64,000 nt of DNA from Clostridia bacterium (GTDB taxonomy: Bacteria; Bacillota; Clostridia; Christensenellales; Borkfalkiaceae), in the NCBI GenBank assembly GCA_017886575.1, contig JAGHJP010000052.1, positions 1 to 64,000 of the forward strand. Direction: 5' to 3'. The notes beneath the pieces are model-generated. The model saw only the letters and a program-made list of their open reading frames with translations, searched no databases and was not told the origin of the DNA. A program made the position numbers and the translations under genes. Below, one piece after another: positions 19,166-28,626 of this stretch (position 1 is its first letter; every line of letters starts with the position of its first letter).

Positions 19166-19609
19166 TTAAATCAGTATCTTGACAACCGCTTTTTTGACGT
19201 CGGAAGGCTCACCCGCGCACACCTTGGGCATGTGCACGTCCTCGGGGAATACGACCACATAGTCCCCCGCGTGCAATTCGAACTCCGTCCCCTTCTTATC
19301 ATCCTCAAAGAACACGACGTCCTTTTCTTCGGAATAGGGCGCGCGTTCTCGCAGGCCCGCGGCGTCGGTCACGGCGATGATCTCCCTGCCCTCGATGATG
19401 TATTGAATGTCGATATAGCGGCGGTGCGCCTCGTATTTGCAGTCCCCGCGGGCTTTGGTCTTGTAGCTCTGGATGCTGACGTATAATTTGTCGCCGTTGA
19501 GAAAGGTTTTGCCGTCCGCGAGAACCGCGCCGTTTTCGCGCACATAGGCGAGTGCCTTTTCGATCTCCGCCGTGCGGCAAATGCCGCCGCTTCTGTTGAC
19601 ATAAATCAT
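19166..19609 (-). CDS. YhcH/YjgK/YiaL family protein
   Basis: 'RRYIDIQYIIEGREIIAV...FFEDDKKGTEFELHAGDYVVVFPEDVHMPKV'. Confidence 0.85.
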   Translation of the reverse strand: MIYVNRSGGICRTAEIEKALAYVRENGAVLADGKTFLNGDKLYVSIQSYKTKARGDCKYEAHRRYIDIQYIIEGREIIAVTDAAGLRERAPYSEEKDVVFFEDDKKGTEFELHAGDYVVVFPEDVHMPKVCAGEPSDVKKAVVKILI

Positions 19610-19631
19610 TTTTGTTTCACTCCTTACGATT

Positions 19632-21149
19632 TTATTCGGCGTCTGTCCGCCGTTGTTTCAGATCTTTCGCCGCGCGGGCGACTGCCCGGCGGCGCCGTTT
19701 CCGCAGCCGCTCCTCGCGCAGAAAGAGCCGGTTGACGAAATATACCCCCCACACCGTGACGGCGAAGCCGAAGAGATAGGCGAACGAGCTCAGCAGGTCG
19801 CCGCGCATCAAGAAAAAGACGAACGGTACGACGAAGGGATAGACGATCTTCATGAATACGCTCCTGCCCCGCCAGAACACGTTGTCCGCCTTACGGACGA
19901 TGAGAGAAAAGAGCACGGCAAAGAGCACGACGCCGAGGATACCGAAATTGACGTATCCTTCGGCGGGGAGAGGGCAGGAGAGGTTCGTAAAGTCCCAGCC
20001 GAAAAACTCCGCCGCCGTCTGACCGCTGCCCACGGGTTTACCGGGCCAGAACGCGCGCGGCACCCAGAAGAGCACGACGCCGAGGAGCTGCCCGCCGTAG
20101 GAAAGCCCCGCCTCTTCCACATATTCCTGGATGAGCATGAACATGGTATAGGCGTCGTAATGCCCCTCGGTGAGGTCGGACACGAGGGAAGCGAATACCT
20201 GCGCGAACGCCTGCCCGATGTTCACCTCGCCGATCGCCAGGGAGCGGAAGACGTTGACGAGCGGGAAGATGATGACCAGTCCGAACACCATCATCAGAAT
20301 GAACCAGGGTCCCTTGCGGAAGAAGGGACAGAGCACGAGCGCCAGGCCGATATAGATGACGGCCATCTGAAAGCGCGCCATCCCGAAGGGAAAGCAGACG
20401 ATGAGCTGGGCAAAGACCTGCATGACGAGCAGCAGCCAGTCGGCGAGCCGTCCGTGCGGGCGCACGTTGAACACTGCCAGAGCCGTCGTGCCCGTCACGA
20501 ACGCCGGCACCACGGAGCTGACGATGAGAGAGAGCGAGGAATTGGAAAAGGTGAACGCCGTGTTGGTCGCGCGGGAAAACAGCGCCGTGCCGTAGCGCGC
20601 GAACAGGAAGAGGGCGACGACGTCGCTGAGCAGCACGCAGCAGACGAGAAAGGCGCGGCTGACGCGCACCGCGGCATAGGGCCGCGGGGGCTGCAGCCGT
20701 TCGCACAGTCCCCCGTCCTTCCGGCGGAAGGGATGCAGGTTGCGCACGGCGAGATAGACGAAACACCAGAGATCGAGCAGAAAATTGGTGAAGAGTATCC
20801 TGCTTTCCGGAAAATCGGTGCCCCAGCACCATTCCCCTTTCAAATATTGGATTAAAGGCGCGAAAAACATAAACGAAAAGAGGAAAAAGGCGTGCATGAG
20901 GTCGATGGAAAAGGCGCGTTTTCTGAGCGCGCAGAGCATCATGCCGTAAAACAGCCCGCCGTTGAAAAAGAAGGTCACAAGCGTGGCGGGGGAGAGATCC
21001 GGATTGTCCTTGCCCGTATCATAAAAGAGCAGGAGGAACACCGCCCAAAGGACGACGGTGACGACCGCCCGCACTGCCGCGCGCTTCCATTCTCTATGGT
21101 ATGGGGAGAAATTCTCCCGTTTTTTTGCGTTTCCGATGAATCGATCCAA
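19632..21149 (-). CDS. O-antigen/oligosaccharide repeat unit polymerase (Wzy-like)
   Basis: Multi-TM; 'EEAGLSYGGQLLGVVLFWVPRAFWPGKPVGSG' resembles OAg polymerase (OpsA/Wzy) motifs. Confidence 0.75.
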   Translation of the reverse strand: MDRFIGNAKKRENFSPYHREWKRAAVRAVVTVVLWAVFLLLFYDTGKDNPDLSPATLVTFFFNGGLFYGMMLCALRKRAFSIDLMHAFFLFSFMFFAPLIQYLKGEWCWGTDFPESRILFTNFLLDLWCFVYLAVRNLHPFRRKDGGLCERLQPPRPYAAVRVSRAFLVCCVLLSDVVALFLFARYGTALFSRATNTAFTFSNSSLSLIVSSVVPAFVTGTTALAVFNVRPHGRLADWLLLVMQVFAQLIVCFPFGMARFQMAVIYIGLALVLCPFFRKGPWFILMMVFGLVIIFPLVNVFRSLAIGEVNIGQAFAQVFASLVSDLTEGHYDAYTMFMLIQEYVEEAGLSYGGQLLGVVLFWVPRAFWPGKPVGSGQTAAEFFGWDFTNLSCPLPAEGYVNFGILGVVLFAVLFSLIVRKADNVFWRGRSVFMKIVYPFVVPFVFFLMRGDLLSSFAYLFGFAVTVWGVYFVNRLFLREERLRKRRRRAVARAAKDLKQRRTDAE

Positions 21150-21191
21150 AACGTTACGCTCCCTTCCCCCGCGGCGGTCGCCGCGGGACGT

Positions 21192-22337
21192 TCAATCACA
21201 TTGTTTTTGCTTTCTTCCGTTCTCTTCTTCCGCCGTCTTTGCTGCCATATGCAGATAAAAGTCCTGCAATTTACCGCTCTCCGAGGCAATGTCGTACCCC
21301 GCGCGGCGCAAGGCCTCCGTATTGTCCGTCCGACGCGCATTTTCCGTTTGTTTCAGGGCATGGGTCCACTCTTCTACGTCGAAAGGCAGAAAGCGCACCC
21401 CCGCTTCGGCGATGCCCGCCTCGCGCGAGACGCTCTCCGACAGCAGGCAGGGCAGGCCGTTCGCCTGCGCCTCCAGCGCAACGACCGGCAGTCCTTCGAA
21501 CAAGGAGGGCAACACAAATGCGTCCATGGCGCTGTACAGCCTGTCCGTGTCCGTGCGGACGCCCAAAAACAGAATGCGGTCCGCAATGCCGTACGCCGCC
21601 GCTTTGTCCCGTATCTCCGTCCGCAGTTCCCCGTCGCCGACGAGCAGCAATTTTGCACGCGGCTCTTTTGACGCAAAGGCGCGGAATACTTCCAGCAAAA
21701 AACCGTGGTTCTTCTGCGGTGCAAACCTGCCGACGTGCCCGACGGCGAAATCGGACGGCGAGAGCCCAAGCTCCGCGCGCACCTCTTCCCGCGCGGACGG
21801 GCGGAAGGCAAACTTTTCAAGGTCGATGGCGTTCCGTACGACCGTAAAGGGATGATCGCCGAACAGCCATTTCCCCGCCGCCTCGGAACAGGCGAAACAA
21901 TGAGTGGCATATTTTACGATGTTTTTGCGCGCGTATTCGTTGAGGCGGACTTTGAGCGGGCTTTTTGTCAGGTGCCCGGTGTTGTGGCTGTGGGCGACGC
22001 GCACGGGCACGCCGCACGCCTTCGCCACTTTCAGTATCCAGCAGCCCATGGCGTCGGTATGCGTATGCACGACGCGGTACCCGCGGGAAAAGATTTTTTT
22101 CAGTGCGCGCGGATAGGCAAAGGGATGCTTGCTTTTGACGGGGACATGGTAAATTTTACCGCCAAGCGAGATTATCTCCTCGTCATATTCCCCCTTCCCC
22201 TCTCCGTGCACGACAAAATCGATCTGCAGCAGAGAGCGGTCGAAGCGACGGTAATAATTCATCATGAACGCTTCCGTACCGTTGCGGTGCATCAGCCCGC
22301 CGTTGACGTATAAGATCCTGACCGGCGTCTTTTCCAT
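21192..22337 (-). CDS. Glycosyltransferase family 4-type
   Basis: 'MHRNGTEAFMMNYYRRFDRSLLQIDFVVH', 'AVGHVGRFAPQKNH', 'FVLPSLFEGLPVVALEAQANGLPCL'. Confidence 0.9.
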   Translation of the reverse strand: MEKTPVRILYVNGGLMHRNGTEAFMMNYYRRFDRSLLQIDFVVHGEGKGEYDEEIISLGGKIYHVPVKSKHPFAYPRALKKIFSRGYRVVHTHTDAMGCWILKVAKACGVPVRVAHSHNTGHLTKSPLKVRLNEYARKNIVKYATHCFACSEAAGKWLFGDHPFTVVRNAIDLEKFAFRPSAREEVRAELGLSPSDFAVGHVGRFAPQKNHGFLLEVFRAFASKEPRAKLLLVGDGELRTEIRDKAAAYGIADRILFLGVRTDTDRLYSAMDAFVLPSLFEGLPVVALEAQANGLPCLLSESVSREAGIAEAGVRFLPFDVEEWTHALKQTENARRTDNTEALRRAGYDIASESGKLQDFYLHMAAKTAEEENGRKQKQCD

Positions 22338-22356
22338 GTTTATCCCTCCCCGCGCC

Positions 22357-23553
22357 TCATCGTCCCGCACAGATCTCTTCATAGAGCGCGATATACTTTT
22401 CATATTGCGTCGATTTTTCAAACCGCATCGCGCCCCGCCGGCAGTCCGCCTCGGTCATGCGGCGGAACTTGCCCTGCACGATGATGTCGCGCACGGCGAA
22501 AAGATCGTGCGGCGAAACGACGAACCCGCAGCTTTCGTCCACCGTTTCGGGCAGGGCCGTGGCATGATAGACGACGGCGGGCGTGCCGCAGGCGAGCGCC
22601 TCCACCGTGGGCATTCCGAAAGTTTCCTCTACGCTGGCGTTGAAAAACAGATCGGCAGCGGCGTAAATTTCCGCCAGCGCCGCCGCGCCGTCCGTCCGCC
22701 CGAGCGCCAGAATGTTTGCGGGCAACCGTTTCCTGTCCTTTTCGCTCGTACCCACGAGCACGATGCGGCAGGAATCGTCCAGCATCTTTGAAAGACGGAT
22801 AAAATCGTCAAGTCCCTTCCGCACGTCCCAGGTGCTTGCCACGCCGAGGACGACGGTCTTGTTCTCCAATCCGTATTTCGCGCGGAAAGAGGACGCGGTC
22901 GGACGAAAGACGTTGACGTCCACGCCGTTGTAAATGGTTTCGACGGGATAAGCGGACAAAAAGGACTGTTCCGCCTGTTTCCGGAGCCAGTCGGAAACGG
23001 CGACAAGCCGCATATTCAGTCCGTTGAACAGCCTTTTTTTATCGCGGTAATTGCGGGCGGAAGAATCGACGAACAGGGACGAAGGGTACATCCGCTTCTG
23101 CGGACACCTGCCGCATCCTGTCCTCCATTTTTCGCACCCCGCCATGGAATAATAACAGCAGTGCCCCGTAAACGCCCAACAATCGTGCAGCGTCCAGACC
23201 ACGGGCATGCCCCTTTCCTTCAGATGCTTGAAAAGTTTCCCGACGTGCAGATAATACCCGTGCAGGTTATGCAGATGAACGATGTCGGGACGGAAAGCGT
23301 CGATCTGTTCTATCAGCTTTTCGGTCGCCCCGCCCGAAAAAAAGCCCGTGCGGTCGGTGAGGCGGGTCATGAGCGCGTGCACCTTGACGTCCGAGGCCGT
23401 TCCGATGCGGTAAGAGGGCACATCGGGAGCGATCTCGCCGCGGGCAAACGCCACCATGCCTTCGCCGCCGCGCGCCGCCAGCGTCCTTTGAATGTCCGCC
23501 GCGATGCTGCCCGTGCTCAGATTGCCGAAACTGTTGATCTGCAATACCTTCAT
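22357..23553 (-). CDS. Glycosyltransferase family 4-type
   Basis: 'NSFGNLSTGSIAADIQRTL', 'ASVEETFGMPTVEALACGTPAVVY'. Confidence 0.9.
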   Translation of the reverse strand: MKVLQINSFGNLSTGSIAADIQRTLAARGGEGMVAFARGEIAPDVPSYRIGTASDVKVHALMTRLTDRTGFFSGGATEKLIEQIDAFRPDIVHLHNLHGYYLHVGKLFKHLKERGMPVVWTLHDCWAFTGHCCYYSMAGCEKWRTGCGRCPQKRMYPSSLFVDSSARNYRDKKRLFNGLNMRLVAVSDWLRKQAEQSFLSAYPVETIYNGVDVNVFRPTASSFRAKYGLENKTVVLGVASTWDVRKGLDDFIRLSKMLDDSCRIVLVGTSEKDRKRLPANILALGRTDGAAALAEIYAAADLFFNASVEETFGMPTVEALACGTPAVVYHATALPETVDESCGFVVSPHDLFAVRDIIVQGKFRRMTEADCRRGAMRFEKSTQYEKYIALYEEICAGR

Positions 23554-24140
23554 TGCGTTTCCCCGCCTTCTTCCGCCGTTTCGCCCTGCGGCAACACGGT
23601 ACGGATGACCCGCGCGGGGTTACCCGCGATGACGCTGCCCGCGGGAAATTCGCCGCTGACCACCGCGCCCGCGCCCACGATGCAGCCGTCGCCCAGTCGG
23701 GTGCCCTTCAGGATGAGCGCGTTGCAGCCGACGAAACAGTTTTTGCCGATGACGACGGGCTTACAGGCGACGGCGTCCTCTTCGCCGCGGTTCCGCGCCC
23801 CCTCGTCCAGGGGGTGAAAGTCGTTGTCCAGGATTTTCGTATTGCCGCCGATGAGGGTGTTGTCCCCCACGGAAATGCCCGTGCGCGCATAGAGGGTGGC
23901 GCCCGACATGCCCACGTTGTTGCCGATCTCGATCTTCGCGCCCGCCCGCCTCGTCATGACGATGGTGCGCTGATAGAGCCCTACCATGTTCGAGAGAAAG
24001 GAGGAATTGATGCGCACGTTGTCGCCGAGCGAGAGGGACGCGCCGCGGCGGTTGAAAATGAAGGCGTTGCCCCTCATTCGCAGGTTTTTGCCGTGCTTCA
24101 CGCCCGTCAGAGCCATCAGGATACGGGTGAATACTGCCAT
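23550..24140 (-). CDS. Hexapeptide-repeat acyltransferase
   Basis: Left-handed beta-helix repeats; 'NCFVGCNALILKGTRLGDGCIVGAGAVVSGEFPAGSVIAGNPARVI'. Confidence 0.9.
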   Translation of the reverse strand: MAVFTRILMALTGVKHGKNLRMRGNAFIFNRRGASLSLGDNVRINSSFLSNMVGLYQRTIVMTRRAGAKIEIGNNVGMSGATLYARTGISVGDNTLIGGNTKILDNDFHPLDEGARNRGEEDAVACKPVVIGKNCFVGCNALILKGTRLGDGCIVGAGAVVSGEFPAGSVIAGNPARVIRTVLPQGETAEEGGETQ

Positions 24141-24143
24141 TTT

Positions 24144-25400
24144 TCAGCACTCCTCTATTGCGCAGATGTATTTTTGCATGGAAACGTCTTTGGTGAGATT
24201 TTTTTCAAGATACGCCCTACCCGCGGCACCCATGCCCGCAAGGTCGAGGCCTTTGGAGAGGAATTTTTCAAGGACGGAAGCGATCTCGCCGTACTCGCCC
24301 GGGGCGGCGACCAGCCCGCAGCCCGTCTCTTCGATGATGAGCCGCGCCTCGCTCCCCTCTTCCAGCACGCCGAGGACGGGCTTGCCCGCCGCCATGACGC
24401 CGTAGAGTTTGGAGGGCACGGAGACGCCCTTGATGCCCTTGGCGTTGACCACCCAGTGCACGTCCCCCGCGTTGAGGCTGTACACCAGGTCTTCCTTCGC
24501 CTGATAGGGAATGAACACGACATTGGAGAGCGATTCCTTTGCCGCGTACTCCTTCAATTGTTTTTCCACCGCACCCTCGCCCACGAAGGCGAACGCGACA
24601 TCCGTGCGGTCTCTATACGGCCCGATGAGCCGCATCAGCCCGGGCAGGTCGTAGTAGAGCCCCAGGTTGCCCGAATACATGACGACGAATTTGCCCGTGA
24701 GACCGTAGCGGGCGCGGAAAGCCACCACGCCGGGGTCGTCGGGCGGCAGGGGGTAGACCTTCTTTTCGTCCATCCAATTGTTGATGACGCAGTAGGGCGG
24801 GACGGCCTCGCCCGCAAAGCGCCCTTCCAGCGTCTTTGCCATGTCCCTGCCGACGACCACGACCTTATCCGCCTTGCGGCAGGTGTTCTTGTCGAGGCGC
24901 ATGAGGAGGGACAGGAGGGGCTTCGCGCCCGAATATCCCACCGCCATGATCTGTTCGGGGTTGAAATCCTGGATGTTGTAGATGAGTTTCGCGTGCAGTT
25001 TTTTCTTGCCGTAGACCCCCAGCATGCCCCCAAGCACGGGCGGCTGCGACACGGCGTAGACATAGTCCTGCTCCCCCGCGAGGCGGGTCGCTTTCCGCGC
25101 CCCCCGGTAATAGGCGAGGATGTTTTTCACGCGGCTGAGCTTGTTCCCCTTGGAGAACGCGGGCACCCGCACGCGGATGAGTTTTACGCCGTTCAGTTCT
25201 TCAAAATAGAAGGGTTTTTCGGCATAAGCGGGGGTCACCTTCCCCGTATACGAGGGCACGGCACAGATGACCGTGACGGCAAACCTGTCGCTTATCCCCT
25301 CCGCCAGTTCCTGCAAAATTTGCCCCGTGGACGCCACGTCGGGCGCATAATAATGGGCATAAATGAGTAATTTTTTCTTTCCTCTCTCCGTTTGCTGCAT
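24144..25400 (-). CDS. Glycosyltransferase family 4 (WbuB-like)
   Basis: 'YAHYYAPDVASTGQILQELAEGI', 'MYSGNLGLYYDLPGLMRL'. Confidence 0.85.
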   Translation of the reverse strand: MQQTERGKKKLLIYAHYYAPDVASTGQILQELAEGISDRFAVTVICAVPSYTGKVTPAYAEKPFYFEELNGVKLIRVRVPAFSKGNKLSRVKNILAYYRGARKATRLAGEQDYVYAVSQPPVLGGMLGVYGKKKLHAKLIYNIQDFNPEQIMAVGYSGAKPLLSLLMRLDKNTCRKADKVVVVGRDMAKTLEGRFAGEAVPPYCVINNWMDEKKVYPLPPDDPGVVAFRARYGLTGKFVVMYSGNLGLYYDLPGLMRLIGPYRDRTDVAFAFVGEGAVEKQLKEYAAKESLSNVVFIPYQAKEDLVYSLNAGDVHWVVNAKGIKGVSVPSKLYGVMAAGKPVLGVLEEGSEARLIIEETGCGLVAAPGEYGEIASVLEKFLSKGLDLAGMGAAGRAYLEKNLTKDVSMQKYICAIEEC

Positions 25401-25526
25401 GCGTTTTTTCCTTTTCCGCCGCGCGGCGGCGCTCTCTTTCCCCGCCGGCGAACCCGCCTTGGGGGCTTGCCGCCGCGCAATGCCTGATATGTTTTATCCT
25501 TCTTTATTCCTTTATCGATCGCTTTT

Positions 25527-26498
25527 TCAGCTTTCCCACGCCGCCGTGAACCCGAGCCGCCGCATGGTATCGTACACGATGTTTCCGATCAGCCGGTAGC
25601 CGTCGGCGTTGAGATGTACTCCGTCCGAACGCAGGCTTTCGGGCACGACGCCCTCCGCCATCTGCGCTTCGTCCTCTTCGGTGGGCGTTATCCCCGCGTC
25701 CGCCAGTCCTTTGCCGCTGAGATAGGCGCGCAGATTGACGTACCGTTCTCCGAACGCCTCTTCCATCGCGCCTTCGAGTTCCGCCCGCGACGCCGCAGAA
25801 CCGCTGGTCAGCCCGAGCACGAGGTACCGCCCCGCCGCAAGCGATTCCGCCCCGATCAGGGCGCGCTGCTGGGCGATGAGTTCGCCGCTGTCCTCCCAGC
25901 CGCCGTTCTGCCCGATGAACACGACGGGGAAACAGCCGTCGAAGGCGGTCGCATGGCGGGTGACAAGTTCCGTCCCCGCCGCAAGCGGCACGTCCTCTTG
26001 CAGTTTCACGGACGGTTCAAAATAGTGCGTGTACTCTTCGGCGGTATACGATCTTTGTTCGATGGTCAGTTTTCCCTCGATGCCGCCGAGGGTGCAGGGA
26101 TCGAGCTCCTCGCGCCCGCCCTGCCGGAGCACGGGATAGTTGAGCACGACTTTCGTCCTGCCGCCGCCTGCGGGCAGCACGGCGTCCGCGGCGAGCGCCA
26201 GCGGGTCGTACACCCCCGCGCGGGCGCAGATGGTCGCCGAACTTTCGCCCCCGACGCCCGCGTTGGCGACGTAAATTTCTTCGTTCACGTTTTTTTGCAG
26301 CAGCCCTTCCAGAACGGACGGATAATTCGTTGCCCTGCCGCCCGCGCCCCATGTGAGCGAATCGCCCCAGCAGACGACGGTATAGGATTTTTCGGCGGGA
26401 GCGCAGGCGGCCAGGCAGCAGAGCGCAAAAAAGAACAGCGCCAAGACATGCGGCGCGGCGCACCATTTCCCGTTTGTCCGCCTTTTCCCCGTAAACAT
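25527..26498 (-). CDS. Secreted SGNH/GDSL hydrolase
   Basis: 'VVCWGDSLTWGAGG', 'VFIGQNGG', 'SDGVHLNADGYRLIG'; N-terminal hydrophobic segment with Cys. Confidence 0.85.
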   Translation of the reverse strand: MFTGKRRTNGKWCAAPHVLALFFFALCCLAACAPAEKSYTVVCWGDSLTWGAGGRATNYPSVLEGLLQKNVNEEIYVANAGVGGESSATICARAGVYDPLALAADAVLPAGGGRTKVVLNYPVLRQGGREELDPCTLGGIEGKLTIEQRSYTAEEYTHYFEPSVKLQEDVPLAAGTELVTRHATAFDGCFPVVFIGQNGGWEDSGELIAQQRALIGAESLAAGRYLVLGLTSGSAASRAELEGAMEEAFGERYVNLRAYLSGKGLADAGITPTEEDEAQMAEGVVPESLRSDGVHLNADGYRLIGNIVYDTMRRLGFTAAWES

Positions 26499-26549
26499 AG
26501 CATCCCCTTCTTATTTTATCCCTTTTCGTCCCCGATCTTACGGATCTTT

Positions 26550-27494
26550 TTACCGCTCCGCCCGCACGGGGTTATGCAAAAAGTCCTCGTACGTCAGGCG
26601 GATGCCCTCTTCCAGCTCCGTCTTGTACTTCCAGCCCAGCTTTTCGAGCTTGGAAACGTCGAGGAGCTTGCGCGGCGTGCCGTCCGGCTTGGACGCGTCC
26701 CATTCGATCTCTCCCTCGTAACCCACGACCCGCGCGACGAGTTCGGCAAGGGAACGGATGGAGAGTTCCTTTCCCGTACCCACGTTGACCGTTTCGGCGC
26801 CGCTGTATGTGTTCATGAGGAACACGCAGGCGTCGGCGAGGTCGTCCACATACAGGAACTCGCGCATGGGCGAACCCGTGCCCCAGCAGACCACCTTTTT
26901 CTGCCCGCTCGTCTTCGCCTCGTGGAAACGACGGATGAACGCGGGCAGGACGTGGGAATTCTGGGGATGATAATTGTCGTTCCTGCCATACAGGTTGGTC
27001 GGCATGACCGAAATATAATCGGCGCCGTACTGACTATCCAGATATTCACAATATTTGAGCCCCGAGATCTTGGCGAGGGCGTACCCCTCGTTGGTCTGTT
27101 CGAGCGCGCCCGTCAACAGGCAATTCTCGGGCATGGGTTGGGGCGCGAGGCGGGGATAGATGCAGGAAGAGCCCAAAAACATGAGCTTCTTGACGCCGTT
27201 TTGCCACGCCGCGCGGATAGCATTCATTTCAAGGACGATGTTGTCGTAGAGAAAGTCGGCGGGCTGCTTGGCGTTGCCCAAAATACCGCCGACCTTTGCC
27301 GCCGCCAGAAAGACGTAATCTGGCTTTTCGGCCGCGAAAAACGCCTCGGTATCCGCCTGACGGCGCAAATCGAGCTCCTTGCTCGAACGCAGGACGAGGT
27401 TATGATACCCCGCCTTTTCCAGCCGCCGCACAATCGCGGAACCGACCATGCCGCGGTGCCCCGCCACATAAATTTTTGCATCTTTTTCCATCAT
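26550..27494 (-). CDS. GDP-L-fucose synthase
   Basis: '[19 protein letters not shown]', '[18 protein letters not shown]', '[14 protein letters not shown]'. Start trimmed to MMEKDAKIY. Confidence 0.95.
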   Translation of the reverse strand: MMEKDAKIYVAGHRGMVGSAIVRRLEKAGYHNLVLRSSKELDLRRQADTEAFFAAEKPDYVFLAAAKVGGILGNAKQPADFLYDNIVLEMNAIRAAWQNGVKKLMFLGSSCIYPRLAPQPMPENCLLTGALEQTNEGYALAKISGLKYCEYLDSQYGADYISVMPTNLYGRNDNYHPQNSHVLPAFIRRFHEAKTSGQKKVVCWGTGSPMREFLYVDDLADACVFLMNTYSGAETVNVGTGKELSIRSLAELVARVVGYEGEIEWDASKPDGTPRKLLDVSKLEKLGWKYKTELEEGIRLTYEDFLHNPVRAER

Positions 27495-28537
27495 AGACCT
27501 TGTTTCTCCTTTTCGGCAAGCGCCCTGTCGTGCGCCGCCATGCGCCGCACCAGCTCTTCGTACGGCGTCTTTTGCGGATCCCAGCCGAGTTTGGTCTTTG
27601 CCTTGGTCGGATCGCCCAGCAGATTGTCCACGTCCGTCGGGCGGAAAAATGCGGGCGACACCTCCACGAGCACCCTGCCCGTCGCCTTGTCTATCCCCTT
27701 TTCGTCTGACCCATGCCCGCGCCATTCGAGTTCTATGCCGTTATAGCGGAAGGCACGTTCGGTGAAATCGCGCACGGTGTGCTGCACGCCCGTCGCGATG
27801 ACGAAGTCGTCGGGCTCGTCCTGCTGCAAAATGAGCCACATGCACTCCACGTAGTCCTTGGCATACCCCCAATCCCGCAGGGAATCGAGGTTGCCGAGAT
27901 AAAGTTTGTCCTGCAAGCCGCAGGCGATCCTGCCCGCCGCCAGCGTGATCTTGCGGGTGACGAAGCTCTCCCCCCGCCGCTCCGATTCATGGTTGAAGAG
28001 AATGCCGCTGCAACAGTACATGCCGTACGCCTCGCGGTATTCCCGCACGATCCAAAAGCCGTACTGCTTGGCGACGGCATAGGGCGAATAGGGATGGAAG
28101 GGCGTGGTCTCCCGCTGCGGGATCTCCTCCACTTTGCCGTACAGCTCGGAAGTGGAAGCCTGATAGATGCGGCAGGACTTCTGCAACCCGCACAGCCGTA
28201 CCGCCTCCAAAACGCGCAAAACGCCCGTAGCCACCACGTCGGCGGTGTACTCGGGCACGTCGAAACTGACCTTTACATGGCTTTGCGCCGCTAAATTGTA
28301 AATTTCGTCCGGACGGACGGCGGCAAGGATGCCGACCAAAGAGAGGGAATCGCCCAGGTCGCCGTAATGCAGGTGAAAATCTTCCCTGCCCTCGAGATGC
28401 ACGATGCGCTCATGCCGGTCCACCGACGAGCGGCGCACCATGCCGTGCACTTCGTATCCCTTTTCCAACAAAAACTCGGCGAGATAGGAGCCGTCCTGCC
28501 CCGTCACGCCCGTGATCAATGCCTTTTTCCGTTCCAT
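27491..28537 (-). CDS. gmd: GDP-mannose 4,6-dehydratase
   Basis: '[33 protein letters not shown]', '[33 protein letters not shown]'. Confidence 0.95.
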   Translation of the reverse strand: MERKKALITGVTGQDGSYLAEFLLEKGYEVHGMVRRSSVDRHERIVHLEGREDFHLHYGDLGDSLSLVGILAAVRPDEIYNLAAQSHVKVSFDVPEYTADVVATGVLRVLEAVRLCGLQKSCRIYQASTSELYGKVEEIPQRETTPFHPYSPYAVAKQYGFWIVREYREAYGMYCCSGILFNHESERRGESFVTRKITLAAGRIACGLQDKLYLGNLDSLRDWGYAKDYVECMWLILQQDEPDDFVIATGVQHTVRDFTERAFRYNGIELEWRGHGSDEKGIDKATGRVLVEVSPAFFRPTDVDNLLGDPTKAKTKLGWDPQKTPYEELVRRMAAHDRALAEKEKQGL

Positions 28538-28626
28538 CCTGTCTTTCTCCTGCGATCTTCTTTTCTTTTTGACTCGTTTTATCCTTTCTATACGGGCATG
28601 CCCCGCACTTACGGGCGGAACGCCGT

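Noticed and set aside
25420-25485. GC-rich palindromes (CCGCCGCGCGGCGG) between SGNH hydrolase and glycosyltransferase
   Set aside because: Could be a hairpin but no U-tract or conserved context; likely intergenic GC-rich sequence.
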